DNA from: Haemonchus contortus
Taxonomy: Eukaryota > Nematoda > Chromadorea > Rhabditida > Trichostrongylidae
DNA: 64,000 nucleotides
NCBI GenBank assembly: GCA_000469685.2
Contig: LS997565.1
Span: 51,110,501 to 51,174,500 of the forward strand
Direction of reading: 5' to 3'
Made by a program: the position numbers and the translations under genes
The notes under the pieces: model-generated
The model's database searches: none
What the model saw: the letters and a program-made list of their open reading frames with translations, nothing else
What the model was told of the DNA's origin: nothing
Shown: positions 51,701-62,867 of the stretch, piece by piece
Layout of the letters: the number at the start of each line of letters is the position of its first letter
How positions within the stretch are numbered: position 1 is the first letter of the stretch

Positions 51701-54700
51701 AGCCATTATCGTAATAGAGAATGGTAAGGGAATTTTATGGGTACTCGTACAAGAATGAAATTCACAAACAGGGCTCTACTTCGTCAAAGAGTCACATGGT
51801 TACAGCATGTTCAGAGAGTAACTCTTCCACTTGCCAACACCAACTCCGCCCTTGAACCGACTTGTTCGGCGTATACACCCAAAGGCAGATGAGTTCTCGC
51901 AGTGTTGTTAAGGCTATAGAGGTTGCACCAGTTGCACCAGCACACGTTGCAGGGGGGACGTGCGATTCGTGCGATTCTGGGCGCGCGCGGCAAATTGCGC
52001 GGCGAAATTCGCGATGATTCAAACAACTATGGCGTCTATCATTGGGGCACAAACTTGAAGTAGAGTACTTTAGTAGGTTCGGACAATCCTACTAACCTAG
52101 TTCACCTCGAATGTGGGCCCCAATGATAGACGCTGTAGTCGCCCAAATCGCACCGAATTTTGCCGCGCAATTCGCCGCGCGCACCCAGAATCGCACGAAT
52201 CGCAACACACCCCACGTTGCAGCTCACTGGAGCAAACTGTACGCAAAGGCACATTTGGTCAGCTCGTTCAATACCCTTTCCATGGCACATTTTTGTCGCC
52301 ACATTCTCGTCAACTCCTAATTTAACTACTTCTTTGAAGCCCTATACTTCTCTGGGTACGCAGATTTTCGCGTTTCCTTCGCTACTTTTACACTGTTGTG
52401 GACTATTAATTCCATTATTCGCCTTAAACTAGATATCTCAAATCGGGGAGTAGTGTGCCTTTCGAAAAAAGCGTTCTGGCACTGCCAAGGTTTACCCCAA
52501 TTCTAGAAATGGTTTGTATTAGTTTGAAGGCACGAATTGTCTACATCATAGTTTGGAGAAAGCTAGCTTGTATTTCAATTGGTTCACAATGGCCCACAGA
52601 TATTCTGACAGTAGTGGGGCACTTCTAATTTTGCCCACGAGGAATTCCTCACGACGGTGATCAAAAATTATTTCAACGAATTTGATCTCCATATCAATAA
52701 AGATATGGGCACTTGTCTCGCCCTTGTTTCAGTAGACCTGCCACATGTTTTTTCCGTTTTCTCTATTCTTTTCCTCTTGTTTTAGGCAGTTGTTGCTTAC
52801 TGAGTAGATAAAAAGCTGCGATTCAGTGGAAGGGGGAAGGGGAGAGTTCCTTCGTCTCTAACAGTAAGCGCTCAAGCCCTTACTCTTTGAAAACTTTCTA
52901 GCCAGGGAAGTATAGTTTCTCACGCTAGCAGTAAGAGGGGAGGAGCATTTCCGCAAGCACGTTATCATTATTTATTTTTATTCATTTATTCATGTGGGCC
53001 CTTTCACTCGCATTAGCCCCTCAAATGACAACAATCCTGAGTCAGGCCTTCTTAGACAATGTTCTATATCTCCATGGATTACAGCTGTAGAGCGCTATGG
53101 AGATGAATACCACAAAGTTTCAGCACATCAACAACATGTCGGAATGCTAACTATCAACATATATTTTGTTGATTTCTCTTTAGAGTAAGAGTTACTCTCT
53201 CTCTCTCCCTCTTTCTCTCTCTCTTTTTAATGGATCTGGAGGTGAAGTAGTTACCATGCTCTCCTCATCGCCGAAAATCTCCCATTGACAGAGTTTGCCT
53301 TCCTTATCACAGCTGAACACCCGGTAATTCTCCAGTGGACAAATTGAAACGATTTCGGAAGAGTGCAGCTGAAATGGTCAATTCTGATATATTCGTTTGT
53401 GATCACGTCATATACCGATTCAATAGCCGTCTCTCATTTTTTCGCTCACTACGCTTTCTCGAATACTAAAAGGGAACAAGCGCTCATTAAGAACTATGAG
53501 AGTACCCAGTCCAGCATTGATCACTATAAAGCTTACGTACGCCAAATGTTCTATGTAGGCTTCCTGACGAGCAGTCGAACACGCTGACGGTACCAATTGC
53601 GTTGCCACTGAGAAGAAATGTTTGGTTGAAGGAGAACGCTAGGCAGGACACAGGAATACCTTTATTCTGTGGAACCTGAAAAGAAATGTGTAGTATGAAA
53701 ACATGGAAACAGAACGGTGCTGGGTACTATCAGGAGAACACGATGCCTCCCTTTATTATGGCAGGTTGAACTACATCACACGGAGAGATCTCGTTATTCT
53801 GCTAAGTTACTTATCAAACATAATTAGATAGGCGCTTTGGATGTGAATACTCCAATATTTAGGAATATGCATTTTTTTCTTTCAGAGATCACCCCCCCCC
53901 CCCGCTCCTTTCCTCTTCCGGCGTGAATCCAACCAACCATACAACTTTAACTGCTGCAGTGCAGTGCCTTAACTTGAGTACCTTTTGAGTCAACCTCAGT
54001 GGCACTGGGTTTCAACGCCAATTAATTTTTTAGTGGCATTACTCAACAGTCTTGAAGCGACTGGAGAACGTGTAACTCAACGATCATCCGCTGAAACCAG
54101 CCATTACAGAGCACGGCATCCTTTCGAAAGCCAGTCTTCCCTATCCAGATTCGAGTCCTAGTAAGCCCGATTCGAGACTTTTTTGTCAACTTCGCATATC
54201 GTCTCGCCTAGCACCTGGTTTCCTTTTCATTGAGTACTTTCTAGAAAGTGACATTATCTGAGGATTGGTTTCAAAGATTCATGGAATCCATCAAACCATA
54301 AGCTAGCTGCTAATGCTCAGAAGCTACTCGTGAAACATAAAAGTAAACGTACCGTCGACAAGCATTGGCAGATGTCCAAGTCCCATATGGCTACAATGCC
54401 GTCATATGTGCCACAGGCCGCTATCTTAGGCATTCATGGTTAAGTAAACTCAGATTAGTAGTAAGTACCTGGAAGATGTAGAAGACTTACTTTGTCATCA
54501 CCGCTTAGTGCGATGGCTGTAACAAATCCCATATGTCCTGAAGCATCTGGAGCATCGTGAACCCGCTTCTGAATGTGCCAAACATCCACTCTCGGGCCAC
54601 ACCCCGAGAAAAGGAAGAAGTTGTCGGATGAAATCTGGAAAAGAGAATTTCACATTCTGAGTTGCTCATCTGAAATGGAGCTCGACGTGAAGGGAGTCCG

Positions 54701-57700
54701 ACATTTCCAGATAGTATGGGAACAACTTTCATAAATGCTTCTGAGCTTCAGCTCGGCACGAATTTGAAAGATTTCGACAGCAAAGGCTTTGAATGGTTTC
54801 ACGAGCGACAATAGCAATTGATAGCGCTTCAAGGGGTTTCGAGGGGTACTACATACCAGCTATAAGGGACCACAAAGGCACGGTTCACATTAGCAATGGA
54901 TTCTCTCTTTGATGAACCTCTGACCCTCACGAAAAGCCCAAGGAGTGCTGTCGGGTCAAAGAACGGCAGAATAAGGACTCAATAAGGTCCCTGAGGAAGA
55001 CTTATACCACGTATACACCCAAAGGTGGACGAGTTCCCACGGAGTTGTAGAGGCTGGGGAGGTTGCACCATTTGTATTGGGACGCACACGTTGCACACAG
55101 GCAGCTTAGTGTAGCCACATTATGCAATGGTGGCCACATTCAAACAGCTCGTCCAAATGCCCTTTCCAAGCAACTTCTGCCGTCATATTCTTTGTCCAAG
55201 CCCTAATTTCACTTCTTTTTTATAGCTTCGAATTCCTCCGTATACGCCCATTTTTGCCTTTTTTTCGCCCCTTTTGCACTGTTCTGGACTATCGCTCTCA
55301 TTACTCGTTTGAAACTATTATATAATAGGTAATCGGCATTTCTCCCCTTTAGTAATACTTCCATTCAAAACTAAGTTCTGTATGGTTCGATAGTATTTGG
55401 ACTATGTTCATTGAGCTCACTCTACTAAACTCGTACCTGAAAAGCAGTGGAGGCTTAATTCTACACTAGCTTACATTCCTGACACACCTAGCTGAGTGAT
55501 ACTTCTTTTGACTTGATGTTTTGTTAACTGCTGTTATTTCGCCGCAGTACGCGATCCGAAAGTCTCACAAGATTGGCGATTTATAGACAAAACTTCAGTC
55601 TCGGACGGGACTCGAACCTGTAGTTGTCGTAGTTGTCCTTTCCTGGGGTCCTTTCCGGGCACGGTCCCCGGAAAGGACAAGTACGGGTTCAAGTCCCGTC
55701 CGAGACTGAAGTTTTGTCTATAAATCGCCAACCTTGTGAGACTAGCTGAGTGAGTTTGGATGGATATTTCGCCTGACGAAGACAGAGAGAATAGCGATGA
55801 AGCTTTTAGATGATCTAGTCGAGTTGCTGCTGGTTATGTGCAAGAATTTCGTTTCGGGGCGGGCATTTTTCGATCTAGTGAAAAAAAAACTTTAGTTCGT
55901 CAGCAAGTGGAGTGAGCAATGTATATATATGTTTGGTATCCCAGAACAGATGCTATTTAATGATGCATAAAACACTTTTTGACGAGAATTTAATTTGCTT
56001 CCATCACTTTTGCTTATTTTTCCATGCAGTCCGAAACGTTTAACATTTTGCTAATCTTTGTTTTTCGATTGCTTTTGTTTATTTCATAGCCTCGACTTTT
56101 CAAATTTGTACGAAACATTCTTAAAACTTCGGAAGCATGCAATAAAATCGGACTATTCGAGAATGCAAGTTATTCAGAAAATCAAAGTACCCTTGTGTAG
56201 AGTTTGATGATCTGAGTTCACTGGTATATTCATGGCTGATAAACCATAAGAAAAATGCGAAAAAAAACAATGTCTTTCCCATGCAGTTCCATTCTACAGG
56301 CAGTTTGAATTGAATTTGATTTGGAAAAGAATGCACAATGTTTTATTTATTTAAACACGGAAATTCCTATACTATCTCCACCTTTTTCCAAAAGTTTGAA
56401 TGCCTTATGGTCTAAGAGAAACAAATGAATAATTGACGCCTAGCACCCAGTATTGCTTACCATCAATTTATCTCTAATGATTGGTATCACTGTGTGACAT
56501 GGGAAGGCTTCAGACATATTTGTATGTAATGGGCGGAAGGTTTCAGATTTGCGATAAGCAACGTTATTGAATTACACCAACAGGCGAAGGGATAGAAAAA
56601 AATACCGGCTGTTTGCAGGAGGCATGGTATGGTCACCTTGTCAAAGTCTGTAACGAGGCCAAGAACGTTGCGCAGCCAAATGGGATATTCAAGCACTGAC
56701 TACCTCACTGTGAAGCTCATCAATTGAGGAGAAGCAAGTAAGAAGCGTTTAAATGGCAGAATTTTACAACGTTCTCATCTTTTTTTTTTTGGTAATTTTC
56801 GAACTTTCTCTCTGTTTTTGTACAACTTCATCAGTCATTAACTAGAGAAAGATGTCACAGCTCGCTTCAGATGAACTACTTAAAAGTAGAAAAATAAAAG
56901 AAAACTAGGAACAGGACCTTAATGTTAAAGACGGCGTATGGAAGTTTGCAATCAAGCACGTCTACGATCTGTCCATTATGGATATCGTAGCAATAGACTT
57001 TGGATTTTGTAGCCGCAAACAGTTGACAGTCATCCTGAGCACAAGCCAAAGCATTTACCTGAAATTGACGATGTCTCAAGAAAAACCCAAAAAGAGTAGG
57101 TCAGTAATCTTGGGTAGAGAGCAACGCTTATATTTTTGACATATTTCTAGATTTTTACGAATTGTGAGCTTTCATATTGCGCTGTTTGACCAATTCAGGT
57201 CCGGTATTTTTGTTTAGGAAAAGTTGACTCCTCAGATGCATGCGTACGGCACTTGCTAGGCTTAGAGCAAAGGAGAATGGGGGCGGCAAGCGGGATCAAC
57301 AATCGTGAGCTAAAGAGGGAGCAGTGCAAAATTTGTTCCTTGCCCATGATGTCTTTCAAGTTCAAAAGAGGAGCCCTCCACTAGTCAGAACTGGAAATAG
57401 ACCTTATGCACAGCTCAGCATGCATGTTTAGTGGTGAGGCGCCCACTACTCTAATGACTTGATGTAGATTGGTTGGGTTTGTGATGTAGGTTTGTGTCTA
57501 ACCAGAGCCTGCTCCTCAGGGATGCAGCGCTCCTTTTCAACATAGCATGCACTGGCACTGAAGTTATTAGAGTTACGGGCAAAGTTTCTGCTAAAGTGTA
57601 ACTAACTCGTCCTTCATGTCCCATCAGCTCGTGAAGCTCCTGAGCGGCGACTGTCGAGAATACACGCAACGTCTCATCTTCACAAGCGACAATTACGAAG

Positions 57701-60700
57701 GCATCATTACTGAAGATACTCTTCCAATGTATCAGTTTGGAGAAGTATAATTCTGAATTGAGCACTTACGAAGTTATGGCTATACAACTAACTGGGGCCA
57801 TAAGACCCCCCATACGTGATATGCAACGACCCGACTCTAACGACCACATTTGAACGATGAAATCGCCAGATCCTAAAACATTTTGCTAGTAGAAATCGGG
57901 AGGATTCTGTTCCCGAATAGAGCTATAGCCACGAAAATTCGTTAAATGTTTCACAGTCATGCGGCTCTGCTTTCCTGATGTTCTATCTAGAATCACTCAT
58001 AAAAGGATTAGAATCGTCTCACCCGTTATCAAGAACTCATTATTGACAGTGAGCTGAAGCGAGACGACACTACCGGTGTGTTCTGTGAATGACCTCAGAA
58101 CTTCGCCAGTCTCCAAATCAATCATCTACAACAGAAAGTTGGTAATTCGAGCTCACCACAACTCGGATTCCTGTCCCATTTGTGGCCATAAACTGACCTT
58201 GGCTGAGGAGTCGGCTGAACCCGTTACCAGAAACGAATCATCGCTGGCTAATACACAACAAATGACTTTGTGTGAATGTGGTGTCAGCATCTTCACACAT
58301 TCGCCCTGAAGCCATCTGATTACTTTTCAAAGTTCCTGTCACTTTATGGTTTCTTTTATCTTGTGGAATGCATGAAGCCTAGACTCACGCTAATGAGGCT
58401 CCATATCCGAACAGTGTTGTCTGTTGAGGTGCTGACGAAGAACGTGCCGCTTGCGCTGCATGACAGGGAAGTTACGTTGCCAGTATGACCTGAAAGTAAT
58501 TGACTTTGACGGATTCTGCAAGGGATGCAAATGGCAGTCATGGGAAATACGTGAACGTTGACTAGGGCAGGCGGATCTGTGGGAGGGGAACAAGTGGTGT
58601 GACTTTTTGCGGAAGCTAGTACCTTTGTTTTGTACACCTTTGTTTTCGCTGGATCAGTAGGAAAGGTAATGGAAAATATAAAGGACTAACTGACCAGTGG
58701 AATGGGAAATCGATCCTTGACACAGACACTCGAACAAAGTGCCGTTTATTGATCAACTGAAAGCTTTCCGGCGGGCTGAGATATGACTATTCTTTCTTCT
58801 CGCAAGCTTATACAGTCCAGTAAGCCTCCATCGCATGAGGGACACAAGACCCTCAGTACTTCGTTCAAGTGCTTCATGAAAATAGCTGACCATCGGCACA
58901 GATGCCGTCGTGGTGTTCGTTTGCCGCACTGAGGGAAGTCGCACACCTCCCTCAATAGTCACAAAACATATGGTTCATTTGATCTTCGATTCATCTGTGT
59001 GTGGCACCCTTGCTCCTAATTGTCGGAAATTGTAGCAGGGGTTCTTGTCTATTCTTGCGTTCTCGGAAGAGTTTTGAGCACGGTTTATTCCTTTACACAT
59101 AAGATGACTCCTCGCGACTATGCTCACCTGGGGTCGTGCCGTAGAGAAATTCGGAGACTTCTACGAGACGGTCCCCTTGAAATGCATCCTTAGGATCTGG
59201 CATAAAATAAGATTAAATTTTCAACCACATACCGCTAAATGTTGTCATCAAAGATTGAGCTGCAATGTGATACATGTAGATAACACCGATAGCAGACTGG
59301 TTTCCCGAGATCAAGACGTGCTGGTGATTAAAAGTAGGTGTGAGTACCGTCTGGCCAGGTTTCCATTCCTACAAACCAGAGAGAGCAAAGTATCCGCATA
59401 GAACCGGTAACAAATAGTCAAGTTAGCACTACACGATCGGCTATTTAGGAGAACTGTACTCTTTTACCTTGATAGTGAATGTTCGGCAGGTTTTCATTTG
59501 AGGTGGAGCTATCCAGCACGAAAGCGGCACGAGCAGTGGCTGTCGAGAATAATTGTCCACCCAGGTCATAGCCTGTTCCACCAAAGTATTCAGGAAGTGA
59601 CTGTTCTCAGCTGAATGTTAACTATTTACAACTGAATGAACTCAAGTTGCGACACCCTTCCAAATGAATCTCGAATTCGCGTAAAAAGAGCCATTTCGTA
59701 TTCAATTGATAGTTCTTTCTTTTGCCTCAGTTCAAAAAATTGTTCTGCTGAAATTGATCCTTTTACTGACCACCTCTCTGAGTTCTGCAAAGCATCACTT
59801 CGAAATTTCGATAACGCTATTATACATGAAATAATTGCAATTGGAGTTCCAATCTGAATTGATGCTTTGATCTCGAACTCTTGTTAGTGATGCGAAAAAA
59901 CTCCGGGAAAAATTTTGATTTTAACTAAGCGTAGGATGGTCTTGAACGTCAATGCAAGAGGTACTCTGGTGAAATGACCCCCTCTCATTTCCTTACCAAG
60001 TTACATAGCATGTATGAAAATCGGTTTTTCAAAGGCATAGTTCACGACAATATTGCGGTATCCTTTTTTGGTTGAAAACGGGTGTTCGGGTGTTAAATAT
60101 AGAGGAGTACATCGGTGGCGAAATTGTCCATAACTGCCTTTCACTGTTGCCATGGTTTATGACAAATTATTTGAACTTCCCACATGGCAGTCTCTGAAGA
60201 TAGTGCACCCCACTCAGAGCCCTTGAAACTCGTCCACTATGGGTGTGGCATTCATACGATACAATCTCTGGCCTCTTTTTGTGTCCTATCGAGGACGTTT
60301 TCCGAACTCATAATGGCAGGTATGGTGTAAAAGGGAGCTTCGAATTCATACTACAGGAAAATCTCAGATTCCGTGTTTATCGTGAGCTGTGCCCTTGAAT
60401 AAAAATTATGTACTGTTGCATAAACCATCCCTTATATAGGGTAGCCGAGTGGTCAAGAGTGATAGGAGTATAATCTCACGCCTGCACTCATAAAGAAAGC
60501 GGTTTCGATCCATGCCAAGGCAGGTCCATGCCTTGCGAAAATTGCAAAATTGTATGTGCACCAGCGTCAGTCCCATGTTGGCAGGACGACTAATGGAGAA
60601 AACAGTCACCAAAATCATGTAAAAAGCCTCACAATAGCTCAGTGATGAAGCAGGAAGTCATCCGGAAGGAGCGTACAGGACCCCCATCTGGGTCCTCTAG

Positions 60701-62867
60701 ACAGTCTAACGACGATTGAACGACCTCGGGCAAGGAAGTTAGTTCGAATGAGGACTTTCAATAGAGGATCGCTCGACGGAGGTTTAGAGAGGTGATCGCT
60801 GATCTAATGAAGCGCAGAGACACCCAAATCCTATCGAATTTCTATCTCTCTAGGAGACCCGCTGCAAAGGAGCAAATGCTCGAGAGGTCGTCGAGGTCGC
60901 TAAGCTCTATTGCAACGGAGAAGGCACGGAGAAGGGAGTTAAATGCGTTGCCTTTGCGGTCGATTTCAAGCTCTACTAGCACTCTCCTCTAATTCTGACA
61001 AAGAATTACTTCAGAATGCTATCAGTGATATCAGCTGCTGGGCAGCGCAATGGAACCTGCTCATTTCCCAAGAGAAAACCAAGGTTAAAGTTGTTGTTGA
61101 TCCCTCATGTTCAATCGGTGATGTACGGTTAGAGTGGGGAAATGAAATCAGAGACTTGGGTTTCCTCGTCCGCAGCGATCTCAGCTTCCACGAACACTGT
61201 TCTAGGATAGCGTCCAAAGCAACAGCTCTCACACTCAACCTGTTCAAAGCTTAGACAATTAAGGATTCCTTTGTGCTCTATAGAGCTTACGCAGCCTACG
61301 TTAGACCCCCATTAGAATATGGGACCGTCATATTTAATCCGCACAAAGTGAACGTTACCAACACGTTAGAGAGGGTTCAAAAGACTTTTACTCGGAAGCT
61401 TTTTCTGAGAGTACTCGGTTTCAAGTGTGATCAGATTCCTTATGGAGTAACACAGGACGCCAATCTCAATCTTGAAACTTTAGCGCTCAGAAGGAGGAAA
61501 CCTGATTTAATAATGCTCTTGAATATTTTTCATGGTCGTTCGGGGTTCAAGCCAAATAATTTGCTATTCTTTAGGGAATCGAGAACTAGGCAATGCCCTA
61601 CAGAATTTTCAATTGCCAGGGCCAAACGCAATGTCAGACGCCACTTTTTTGTTAACAGAGCTAGCTCGGAGTTCACTAGACTGCTTACCATTAGACTAGG
61701 TACTTCAACGGACCGACTAAGTTCATTCAAGAAAGCCTCAGAAAAGTATCTTACATCCTAACATTCTTTGCTTGTCCCTCTTTTTTTCTTTTTTTCTTTT
61801 TCTTTTTCTTTCACTCTTGTAGCTTCTAGTTAACTTTAGATTGCTTAGGAACTGTTCCGCTTGTTCGCTACTTCTGGATTTTTATACTTTTCATATTTTA
61901 GCATGGGTGTTAACCTGCGCAATAAACAATTTCAAACAATCACAATTAATGGAATGGTGTGGCTTCAGCAATGGGGATTTTCCTAAAAAAAGAAACTTTG
62001 TCTCCGCCTCGACGTTATGCAGTCAAATCATGGCTGCGAGGGTAGACACGAAAGAAGGGTACTGGACAATATTATCAGTACACGCACTGCGAACCGGCTG
62101 CCTCGAGTGCGAAAGGATGAGTAATATCTGAGCCTTGGCGAGGCTATTATATCAGTTCCAGAAGGGGACTACCTCACCATAGGGGTGATCTGAATGGCCA
62201 GGTCAGGTAGTGAACGGAGGGGCCCCGAAAGAGTTTAGGTAGTGGAGAAGTTGGAGTCAGGAACGAAGAGGGAGGAACATAGTTATAGCTCACGACCTGG
62301 CAGTTTGCAGCACCTTCTGTGCGAGAAGGAAAATTAAAAAGATCATCTACAGCAGTGGAGGGAAAGAAATAGAAATAGACACGTACTCGTAAAAAGGGCA
62401 TCCCTCATAACTGTAAACTCATTAAAGTACTGCTTGGCAGAGATATGGCCCCACAGCACAGGCCTCTCTTAGCAGAAGTAGCCATCGATCTTCCAAGAAA
62501 TCAAAGACATGAATGGAATGGCTGATCGTGCTAAGCCTGATAGCGAGTACTGTTGTTCTCATCCGAATGTCTATTTACCTCTCGTGTACCGCAACCGCCC
62601 AATCACTTCAGCAGCCAATTGCTCGCGGTCTCTTAGAACGGTCGGTATCGCCGGAATCAGCACCTGTTCGCACAACACTGAAGTAAATAATATTTTTACT
62701 CAAGAGCTGCCAGTCCTTCATGACCCTACCTTGGATGTCATGATGAAGCACTTGCATGGCACATTCTTCGTATATCGATAAAAGATGAACCATGGAGCAC
62801 GTACGAACCGCACTGTCAATAAAGTCGAATTGACACAATGCCATGTCTTTAAGTGCATCCATATTAC
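48711..62867 (-). CDS. NWD1-like NACHT-WD40 (STAND) protein, C-terminal part
   Basis: 25 exons whose splice phases all agree: 62867-62730, 62677-62579, 59610-59468, 59368-59233, 59196-59128, 58576-58389, 58305-58198, 58125-58023, 57872-57770, 57709-57607, 57058-56918, 56699-56606, 56489-56461, 54634-54491, 54424-54353, 53675-53541, 53368-53255, 51692-51604, 51511-51399, 50145-50090, 50025-49909, 49845-49740, 49657-49546, 49099-48960, 48907-48711. They give 948 codons and a stop. The first exons ([58 protein letters not shown]) match the helical linker that precedes the WD40 repeats in NWD-type STAND proteins. Then come WD40 repeats such as [52 protein letters not shown] and [14 protein letters not shown]. 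The tail ([20 protein letters not shown]) is disordered. The protein is probably a cytosolic scaffold. The NACHT region and start codon are not seen here. The 29-base exon 56489-56461 is the least certain. Confidence 0.92.
50462..50700 (-). repeat. SINE-like repeat copy, inverted
   Basis: CGCACCTATCACACACGCAT, GGCCAACCAAGCCTTCATCC and, at the end, ACTACGATTCTGAATGGAAG. It lies between NWD1-like exons 51399 and 50145. Confidence 0.55.
51945..52222. repeat. Large GC-rich palindrome (TIR-family core)
   Basis: Left arm 51945-52049 (GCGATTCTGGGCGCGCGCGG and CGTCTATCATTGGGGC) is inverted at 52116-52222 (GCCCCAATGATAGACGCTGT and CGCGCGCACCCAGAATCGCA), around a loop of about 65 bases that itself holds TAGTAGG/CCTACTA. 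The sequence before it (CGTATACACCCAAAGGCAGA) is shared with TIR copies at 36.0 and 55.0 kb, so this is the middle of another copy. It lies in the intron between NWD1-like exons 53255 and 51692. Confidence 0.75.
53195..53228. repeat. CT microsatellite next to an exon
   Basis: (CT)n with a few interruptions, about 27 bases downstream (minus-strand sense) of the donor of the NWD1-like exon 53368-53255. Confidence 0.8.
54874..55320. repeat. TIR element copy, right end eroded
   Basis: Begins AAAGGCACGGTTCACATTAG and contains GATGAACCTCTGACCCTC (as at 14.3 and 21.6 kb), GGACGAGTTCCCACGG and CAGCTCGTCCAAATGCCC. The right terminal repeat is not recognisable. Confidence 0.5.
55561..55742. repeat. 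182-bp palindrome of tRNA-like sequence
   Basis: AGTCTCACAAGATTGGCGAT at the left returns inverted as ATCGCCAACCTTGTGAGACT at the right end. The arms carry CAGTCTCGGACGGGACTCGA and TACGGGTTCAAGTCCCGTCC; GGGTTCAAGTCCC fits the tRNA B box. The centre (GTCCTTTCC...GGAAAGGAC) is also self-complementary, so the whole unit can fold as one long hairpin. It lies in the intron between exons 56461 and 54634. Confidence 0.8.
60030..60398. repeat. TIR element copy
   Basis: CAAAGGCATAGTTCACGACA at the left and TTATCGTGAGCTGTGCCCTT at the right, about 370 bp, in the intron between NWD1-like exons 62579 and 59610. Confidence 0.6.
60438..60520 (+). repeat. tRNA-like sequence, probably pseudogene or SINE head
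   Basis: GGGTAGCCGAGTGGTCAAGA is a good class II (Leu/Ser-type) A-box region, and GGTTTCGATCCATGCC about 60 bases on fits a B box. The 5' and 3' ends do not pair into a clean acceptor stem by eye. It lies 40 bases after a TIR element. Confidence 0.4.
60792..61761 (+). mobile_element. Non-LTR retrotransposon fragment (CR1/jockey-like RT C-terminus)
   Basis: The larger part (60943-61761, one frame apart from a TAG at 61252) encodes [40 protein letters not shown] and, after the stop, [20 protein letters not shown] then [13 protein letters not shown]. This is the region after the catalytic motif in CR1/jockey-type reverse transcriptases. Just upstream (about 60953-60975) another frame reads FAVDFKLY, apparently the F/YADD box with its first D lost, so a frameshift and a catalytic mutation are both present. 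60792-60950 is Arg/Ser-rich linker-like sequence. A CT-rich tract follows (61776-61812). The fragment lies in the 3-kb intron between the NWD1-like exons at 62579 and 59610. Confidence 0.82.
61776..61812. repeat. CT/T-rich tract after the RT fragment
   Basis: TTTTTTTCTTTTTTTC-type run directly after the stop of the RT fragment; simple-sequence 3' tails are common in non-LTR elements. Confidence 0.6.

Noticed and set aside
58746..58962. Two overlapping 69-codon minus-strand frames between NWD1-like exons
   Set aside because: Exons 59128 and 58576 join in phase without them; no motif seen.
60438..60520. Functional tRNA gene
   Set aside because: A and B boxes are present but no clean acceptor stem or anticodon loop could be paired by eye.
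62174..62401. Minus-strand frame with acceptor-like TTCTCGCACAG, first taken as an NWD1-like exon
   Set aside because: The exons at 62579 and 59610 join directly in phase and make a continuous linker (GRLRYTR then ENSHFLN); the frame adds nothing family-like.
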